Part shown: piece by piece, positions 34,012-38,014 of the stretch
How positions within the stretch are numbered: the first letter of the stretch is position 1
How the letters are laid out: each line of letters starts with the position of its first letter
Origin: Clostridia bacterium
Lineage (GTDB): Bacteria > Bacillota_A > Clostridia > Oscillospirales > CAG-272
Assembly: GCA_017454075.1 (NCBI GenBank)
Contig: JAFTDQ010000098.1
Span: forward strand, 1 to 38,014
Length of the DNA stretch: 38,014 bases
Direction: 5' to 3'
Notes under the pieces: model-generated
What the model saw: only the letters and a program-made list of their open reading frames with translations
Databases searched by the model: none
What the model was told of the DNA's origin: nothing
Translations under genes and position numbers: made by a program

Positions 34012-35556
34012 TCATTTGGGACATACCGCGGCGAGCCCGTCTCGCACGGCGTCGATCTCGGCTCCCCTGAAGAGCCGGCTGGCTTTCCCGCAGATCAGGC
34101 GGGCGCTTATATCGAGGAATCTGTCGATTACTTCAAGCCCGTTCTCCCTGAGGGTAGTCCCGGTCTCAACGATGTCGACGATGACGTCGGACAGCCCAAG
34201 CAGCGGCGCGAGCTCTATCGAGCCGTTAAGCTGTACGGCGTCGATCTCCCTGCCCTTCGACGCGTAATAATCCCTTGCTATGTTGAAAAACTTTGTCGCG
34301 ACGGTGAGACGTCCCGTGCCGTCGTCCGAAAATCCCTTCGGGGCGGCCACGGCCATCGAGCATCGGCCGAGACCGAGGTCGAGCAGTTCCAGCACGTCGC
34401 TGTCATGCTCGAGCAGGACGTCCTTTCCGACGACGCCGATATCGGCGACTCCGCGCTCAACGTAAACAGCGACGTCCGACGGCTTTACCATGGAAAATCT
34501 GAGTTTTCCGTCGCCGCTGTCGAATACCAGTTTCCTGCTGTTTTTTTCATCGACCGGACAGTCAAAGCCCGCCCTGACGAAAAGATCCCTGACCTTTTCT
34601 CCGAGCCGTCCCTTCGGGAGCGCGACGCAGAGAGGTCTTTTCTCCGCGCGTTGCCCCGCGGGGCGCTCAACGGTGTCGGTGTATACGGCAAAGCCGACCG
34701 CCGAGCCGCGTTTTCCGAGCTTGTTCATAAGAAGATCGTACCGTCCGCCGCGAAGACAGGGGGCGGGAAGCCCGCGCGTCATCCCCCGGAAAACGAGACC
34801 GCTGTAATAGTCTCCGTTTCCGACGACGGACAGATCGACCGACAGTCCAACCGGGAAATCCGCGCCCGCTTTTTCCACAAGCCGGCAGAAGCCGCCGTCG
34901 TGTATACCGAACTCGGATATTATTCTTTTTATCTCAGGCAGGGAGCGCCCGGGGTCCCCCTTAACTTCCGAAAGCAGAACGAGCGGCGAAGGATCGCCTC
35001 GGCAAAGTCCCCGGAGAGCCCCCGCGTCCGTCCTTTCAAACGCTTTTATCACCTTCCCGAAATCGGCGGCAAGTACCCCCGCCGCGCGGGCGGCGTCCCG
35101 GATCAGTTCAAGACTCGATACCGCGACGACCGAGTCGTCGGAGATCAGTTTCATGCTCTCCCCGGCGAGCCGAAGGACGGAGATCACGTCGTCTTCGGTT
35201 ATGTTCCCGAAGCATTCGGCGCCAACCTGTTTTATCTCGCGGAAGCATCCCGACGTCCTGTCTTCACGGAACACGTTTTCGTCATATCTCACCCGGGCGG
35301 TTTTGCCGGGCTTAACGTCGCCGAGATCCTTTATAACGGAAAGCGTGACGTCCGGTTTCATGGCGACGAGCCGTCCGTTCACGTCGGTGAAGGTTATGAC
35401 CTGCCCCGGATCGAGAAATTCCCTGTTCCGCGCGTAGAGATCATAATCTTCGAACTTGTTCATCCTGTATCGGGAATATCCAGCCGAATCAAAAAGCATG
35501 CCCAGCCGCAGCGCGAGCGCCTCTCCGCGGCTGAGCAATCCGTCACTTATATTCAT
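34012..35556 (-). CDS. hisZG: fused ATP phosphoribosyltransferase: regulatory HisZ + catalytic HisG
   Basis: One 514-residue frame contains both subunits of the short-form ATP phosphoribosyltransferase, the first and feedback-controlled step. Residues 1 to about 295 are HisZ, a class II aaRS-like fold (FTDVNGRLVAMKPDVTLSV, RYDENVFRED, LRGGRYDLLMNKLG). A linker (about 296-308, ERPAGQRAEKRP) leads to HisG (309-510): LCVALPKGRLGEK, ADIGVVGKDVLLE, and the PRPP loop DVIVDIVETGTTLRENG (457-473). HisZ is shorter than the usual 350-400 residues. No stop or frameshift separates the domains. It overlaps the regulator by 14 nt. Confidence 0.92.
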   Translation of the reverse strand: MNISDGLLSRGEALALRLGMLFDSAGYSRYRMNKFEDYDLYARNREFLDPGQVITFTDVNGRLVAMKPDVTLSVIKDLGDVKPGKTARVRYDENVFREDRTSGCFREIKQVGAECFGNITEDDVISVLRLAGESMKLISDDSVVAVSSLELIRDAARAAGVLAADFGKVIKAFERTDAGALRGLCRGDPSPLVLLSEVKGDPGRSLPEIKRIISEFGIHDGGFCRLVEKAGADFPVGLSVDLSVVGNGDYYSGLVFRGMTRGLPAPCLRGGRYDLLMNKLGKRGSAVGFAVYTDTVERPAGQRAEKRPLCVALPKGRLGEKVRDLFVRAGFDCPVDEKNSRKLVFDSGDGKLRFSMVKPSDVAVYVERGVADIGVVGKDVLLEHDSDVLELLDLGLGRCSMAVAAPKGFSDDGTGRLTVATKFFNIARDYYASKGREIDAVQLNGSIELAPLLGLSDVIVDIVETGTTLRENGLEVIDRFLDISARLICGKASRLFRGAEIDAVRDGLAAVCPK

Positions 35557-35863
35557 CGGGATTATCTCCGTTCAGGCGGAGCACGGCGGCGAGATATCCG
35601 CCCGCTCCCGCCTTTATGCAGCGGCTTACGCGTCCGACGGTCGCCGTACTGAGGCCCAGGCGGTCGATTATATCCTTGTAGCTGTGCGCTTCGTAAAGCA
35701 TCTGCGCCGCGATTATTCTGTTAGAGAGAGACCTTATCTCCTGAGGGGTACAGATATCAGCGAGAAAAGCGCGGAACTCGTCTTCCCCTTTCAGGACAGC
35801 AAGCGCTCTCACGATGTTTTCTATATGCTCTTTATGTTCTTCTTCGGAAATAAAGGTGTTCAT
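35543..35863 (-). CDS. TrpR-family transcriptional regulator (YerC/HisR type)
   Basis: The 106-residue helical protein matches the YerC/YecD branch of TrpR-like regulators: ENIVRALAVLKGEDEFRAFLADICT, PQEIRSLSNRIIAAQML, and the helix-turn-helix SYKDIIDRLGLSTATVGRVSRCIKAG. It is the first gene of the his operon with a good AAGGAG ribosome binding site, and the operon promoter carries a 16-bp palindrome. Comparative work has linked this type of regulator to histidine synthesis in Gram-positive bacteria (recalled, not checked), so a histidine-responsive repressor is likely. Ligand binding is inferred. Confidence 0.85.
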   Translation of the reverse strand: MNTFISEEEHKEHIENIVRALAVLKGEDEFRAFLADICTPQEIRSLSNRIIAAQMLYEAHSYKDIIDRLGLSTATVGRVSRCIKAGAGGYLAAVLRLNGDNPDEYK

Positions 35864-35891
35864 TCTGAGTCTCCTTATCGGTTTATGCCAT

Positions 35892-35920
35892 ATTATACCG
35901 CTTTAGCGCGCTAAAGTCAA
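35892..35920 (-). promoter_or_regulatory. promoter of the histidine operon
   Basis: Read on the - strand: TTGACT (35920-35915), 17-nt spacer, TATAAT (35897-35892). The palindromic operator fills the spacer. The leader to the regulator's start is only about 25 nt, so there is no space for a T-box or attenuator. Confidence 0.85.
35901..35916. promoter_or_regulatory. palindromic operator, likely bound by the TrpR-family regulator
   Basis: CTTTAGCGCGCTAAAG is a perfect 16-bp palindrome located between the -10 and -35 boxes and overlapping the last two bases of the -35 box. A dimeric HTH regulator bound here would block RNA polymerase. The autogenous assignment is inferred from the adjacent gene. 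Confidence 0.75.
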
Positions 35921-35938
35921 TAGCTTTTTTCCCGGAAT

Positions 35939-35971
35939 AAAAAAATCCGCCCGGGCGCTTCGCACGGGCGG
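35939..35971 (-). terminator. terminator of the cobalamin-uptake operon
   Basis: On the - strand a GC-rich hairpin (35971-35947; 7 bp, one mismatch, 3 bp, AAG loop) is followed by seven T residues (35945-35939). It lies just after the S-component stop. Confidence 0.9.
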
Positions 35972-35975
35972 AAAG

Positions 35976-36506
35976 TCATGTTATGCTGATATACGGCTCT
36001 CTTTTGTCGAGCCGGCATATGACGGAGGCGAGCGGTACGGCGAGGAAAGACAGAATGAGATTCCCGACCATGTGCATGGCGTCGTAAGGCAGTCCGGAAA
36101 GGATCCAAAGAAACATGAGCTTCAGGTTGCCGCCGAAGAACACTATGCACTGATAAGGTGCGTAGAGCGTCCCGTAAAGCATCCCGTGAAGCCCGCACAC
36201 CAGACTGACGAGAGCAACCGCCTTCGCCTTTTTCATTTTCCTCGGAAGTATCAGAACGGCGAGGCACACGGGCGCCCATATATAAAGATACGGGAACCAC
36301 CATATGCCGAATCCGGCGTAAAGCCCTTCGAGGAAAACAAAAACGTAGGTAGGGATGAGCGCCTTCGCCCCGTAAACGAGCGTCATCGTCGCGATGAAAA
36401 GCGCGATCGGATGAAAGTTCGGCACGACCTCGATCTGTTTCAGAACGAACATCATCGAACCGAATATCGCGAAGAGAACGATCTCCCTGACCGTTAGTTT
36501 TTTCAC
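35976..36506 (-). CDS. ECF transporter S component, CblT-like candidate
   Basis: The 176-residue, strongly hydrophobic protein has about five to six membrane segments and a typical S-component opening (KKLTVREIVLFAIFGSMMFV). It includes FHPIALFIATMTLVYGAKAL, YAGFGIWWFPYLYIWAPV and GLPYDAMHMVGNLILSF. S components bind a vitamin and dock to a shared EcfAA'T module, which is not in this window. The start is GTG 36506, one base after the DUF4430 gene, with AAAGG upstream. The cobalamin-riboswitch-like leader suggests a corrinoid or precursor as the substrate. Confidence 0.8.
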   Translation of the reverse strand: MKKLTVREIVLFAIFGSMMFVLKQIEVVPNFHPIALFIATMTLVYGAKALIPTYVFVFLEGLYAGFGIWWFPYLYIWAPVCLAVLILPRKMKKAKAVALVSLVCGLHGMLYGTLYAPYQCIVFFGGNLKLMFLWILSGLPYDAMHMVGNLILSFLAVPLASVICRLDKREPYISIT

Positions 36507-36507
36507 G

Positions 36508-36903
36508 TCAGCCTTTCGTGTAGGTTATCTCATACGAGTCGCCGTCCTTAATAGCCGTCTCGGCAACACCGGTATTGAGATATTCGCCTCCTTTATAGAA
36601 GGCCCAGTAGGCGTGGTCGGTGTTCCAGTCGGCAGCAACGCCCAGCACCTTGTCGACGTAGAACATCGTTCCATCAACGTGTCCCTCGATCAGTTTTTCC
36701 TGCTCGAGCGCGCCGCGGAGAAATTCTTCGTCCGTCCTGATTGTATAGGAAGTCTCCTTCCCCTCCTTGTCGGTCACCTTGACGGTGATCGTCTTTTCTC
36801 CCGGCGTCCCTTTTTTGCCGCATGAGCTCATCGACGTGACACAGACCGCAGACAGTATCATTACAAGAGCAAGCAAAAGGGACAATGATCTTTTAGCTTC
36901 CAT
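36508..36903 (-). CDS. DUF4430 (transcobalamin-like) lipoprotein
   Basis: The 131-residue protein starts at ATG 36903 (AAAGG upstream) with a lipoprotein signal ending in SMSSC (Cys28). A single DUF4430 domain follows, with ITVKVTDKEGKETSYTI, EQEKLIEGH, and the typical WAFYKGGEYLNTGVAETAI-KDGDSYEITYT end. DUF4430 resembles the C-terminal domain of animal transcobalamin/intrinsic factor. With the S component and riboswitch it is a plausible surface corrinoid-binding protein, but direct binding is not shown. Confidence 0.83.
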   Translation of the reverse strand: MEAKRSLSLLLALVMILSAVCVTSMSSCGKKGTPGEKTITVKVTDKEGKETSYTIRTDEEFLRGALEQEKLIEGHVDGTMFYVDKVLGVAADWNTDHAYWAFYKGGEYLNTGVAETAIKDGDSYEITYTKG

Positions 36904-36974
36904 TGTTTTTATACCTTTCGTAATAGGATTTTTTATCGCCCGTGCGCGCATTGCCTTTCGGCCCAGGCGCTCGC

Positions 36975-37140
36975 TGAATGCACGGCGGGGAGAAGTCTTC
37001 CGGCTTGTCGGCGCTCCGCCGGGCGTCTTCTCGCTTTCGCAATGACGTGCCGCCTGCGGTGACGGCTGCCCGGTGTATTCTGCCGCTTACGGCGACGTGC
37101 TCGTCGGGGCGTTTCACCCCGTTCCTTGTTCCCCTCACGG
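36975..37140 (-). ncRNA. cobalamin riboswitch (probable)
   Basis: On the - strand the leader holds GGTGAAACGCC, then GCACGTCGCCGTAAGCGG, GAAAGCGAGAAGACGCC, and near the 3' side ACAAGCCGGAAGACTTC (B12-box-like, cf. AAGCCxGGAxACC) followed by CCCCGCC. Order and spacing match the AdoCbl/cobalamin riboswitch consensus. No T-rich terminator follows in the leader up to 36904, so control may be at translation. A covariance-model search was not possible here. Confidence 0.82.
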
Positions 37141-37149
37141 AACCGAATA

Positions 37150-37178
37150 ATTATACCACTGCCGCAAGGTAAATTCAA
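37150..37178 (-). promoter_or_regulatory. promoter of the riboswitch operon
   Basis: On the - strand TTGAAT (37178-37173), 17-nt spacer, TATAAT (37155-37150), placed just upstream of the riboswitch-like leader. Confidence 0.82.
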
Positions 37179-37329
37179 GCCGCGGGATCGTGAAATGCAA
37201 TGTATAATTGCGAAAAACGCCCGTTCGAGGCCTTTTCCGACAGCGGTCAGGAGCCCCGACGTCCCGCACCGGCTCATTATCCGGTTGTGAAAAAAACGAA
37301 AAAATAACATTTTCATGCTCTCCCGGGGA
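37179..37329. other. intergenic region between divergent promoters
   Basis: About 150 nt between the - strand riboswitch operon and the + strand pckG promoter. It holds a short inverted repeat GCAAT-n5-ATTGC (about 37197-37211) and A-rich stretches. No gene is apparent. Confidence 0.4.
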
Positions 37330-37358
37330 TTGACAGAGGAAGGCTTTTTGTGTATAAT
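37330..37358 (+). promoter_or_regulatory. consensus promoter of pckG
   Basis: TTGACA (37330-37335), 17-nt spacer, TATAAT (37353-37358), with a leader of about 55 nt before the start codon. Confidence 0.9.
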
Positions 37359-37418
37359 GATATATGTGGGTATATGTGGCTCTGAAGTCGGCATCACCCG
37401 CGAACGGAGGACAGAAGA

Positions 37419-38014
37419 ATGGAAAACATGACAAACAACAGATACGTCCTTGACTGGATAAAAGAAATGGCGGAGCTTACGAAGCCCGACAGGATCGTGT
37501 GGATCGACGGCTCGGACGAACAGCGCGACGCTCTGCGCGCCGAGGCGGTCTCCACCGGAGAAATGATTAAACTCAACGAGGAACTCCTCCCCGGGTGCTA
37601 CCTCCACCGCACGGCGGTCAACGACGTCGCGAGAGTGGAAAACCGCACTTTTATCTGCACAAAAACGAAAGAAGACGCCGGCAACATCAACAACTGGATG
37701 GAGCCGGGCGAATGCTATGAACGGCTCGGAAAACTTTTCCGCGGTTCAATGATCGGCCGCACAATGTACGTAATTCCCTATTCGATGGGCGTCGTCGGCT
37801 CGGATTTTGCCAAGATCGGCATCGAGCTGACCGACTCTATCTACGTTGTGCTCAACATGCTCATAATGACCCGCGCCGGCAAAAAAAAAATCGACGCTCT
37901 CGGTGACAGCCCCGATTTCGTAAAGGGTCTGCACTCCCGCGCCGACATTGACGAAAACAACAGATATATCTGCCATTTCCCGGAGGACAACACTATCTGG
38001 TCGGTCAACTCCGG
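37419..38014 (+). CDS. pckG: phosphoenolpyruvate carboxykinase (GTP), 3' end outside window
   Basis: The frame from ATG 37419 (GGAGG 8 nt upstream) stays open to the window's end, 198 codons. It closely follows GTP-dependent PEPCK: WIKEMAELTKPDRIVWIDG, NEELLPGCYLHRT, DVARVENRTFICTKTKEDAG, NNWMEPGECYERLGKLFRGS, then MIGRTMYVIPYSMGVVGSDF and KIGIELTDSIYVVLNMLIMT. The enzyme interconverts oxaloacetate and PEP with GTP/GDP. The nucleotide-binding and catalytic loops lie beyond the window. A run of ten A residues (37881-37890) encodes three lysines. Confidence 0.93.
   Translation, partial: MENMTNNRYVLDWIKEMAELTKPDRIVWIDGSDEQRDALRAEAVSTGEMIKLNEELLPGCYLHRTAVNDVARVENRTFICTKTKEDAGNINNWMEPGECYERLGKLFRGSMIGRTMYVIPYSMGVVGSDFAKIGIELTDSIYVVLNMLIMTRAGKKKIDALGDSPDFVKGLHSRADIDENNRYICHFPEDNTIWSVNS

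Noticed and set aside
33994..35652. 552-codon open frame on the + strand opposite hisZG
   Set aside because: The opposite strand encodes conserved HisZ and HisG domains. The + frame has no recognisable family features and arises from GC-rich codon bias.
37197..37211. GCAAT-n5-ATTGC repeat with a TATAAT-like string between divergent operons
   Set aside because: No -35 box is found 17 nt upstream, and the repeat is short. It was noted in the intergenic entry only.
1..38014. Mobile elements, CRISPR arrays, tRNA genes
   Set aside because: No transposase or integrase, repeat-spacer pattern or tRNA-like cloverleaf was recognised in reading both strands.

Overview
The window is a gene-dense, GC-rich stretch of bacterial chromosome. 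Gene content (nusB–xseA/B–ispA–tlyA–nadK–argR–recN order, rlmH, walJ/yycJ-like gene, dprA, TrpR-type YerC regulator, ECF transporter S component) and consensus sigma-A promoters point to a Clostridia-type Firmicute, probably an uncultured gut or anaerobic lineage. The species cannot be named from this sequence. No rRNA, tRNA, insertion sequence, phage gene or CRISPR array was seen.

Layout. From 1 to about 27.5 kb all genes lie on the + strand. They are: the 3' part of a DUF4340 gene; a parvulin-like lipoprotein followed by an rRNA uracil methyltransferase (1352-3609); a housekeeping operon from nusB to a PlsC-like acyltransferase (3717-12538); tandem CNNM/CorC membrane proteins, a DUF1015 protein and a nucleotidyltransferase (12605-17260); a GH36-like secreted glycosidase (17386-19614); a small membrane protein (19734-20141); a mixed operon from a YhaO-like nuclease to dprA (20321-26910); and a second small membrane protein (27137-27508). 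A bidirectional terminator at 27522-27546 separates these from the - strand block.

The - strand block (35863 down to 27547) is a complete histidine biosynthesis operon: trpR-like regulator, hisZ-hisG fusion, hisD, hisC, hisB, hisH, hisA, hisF, hisIE and a PHP-type histidinol phosphatase. Nine structural genes cover all steps from PRPP and ATP to histidine, and every junction but one overlaps. A perfect 16-bp palindrome lies inside the promoter spacer, which suggests that the regulator at the head of the operon controls itself and the pathway. Upstream is a second - strand operon with a cobalamin-riboswitch-like leader, a DUF4430 (transcobalamin-like) lipoprotein and an ECF S component, a likely corrinoid uptake module. 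The window ends inside a + strand GTP-type PEP carboxykinase gene.

The most notable points are the HisZ-HisG fusion, the regulator/operator pair of the his operon, the riboswitch–DUF4430–S-component module, a promoter embedded in a terminator hairpin upstream of nusB, and eight promoters that all have exactly 17-nt spacers.
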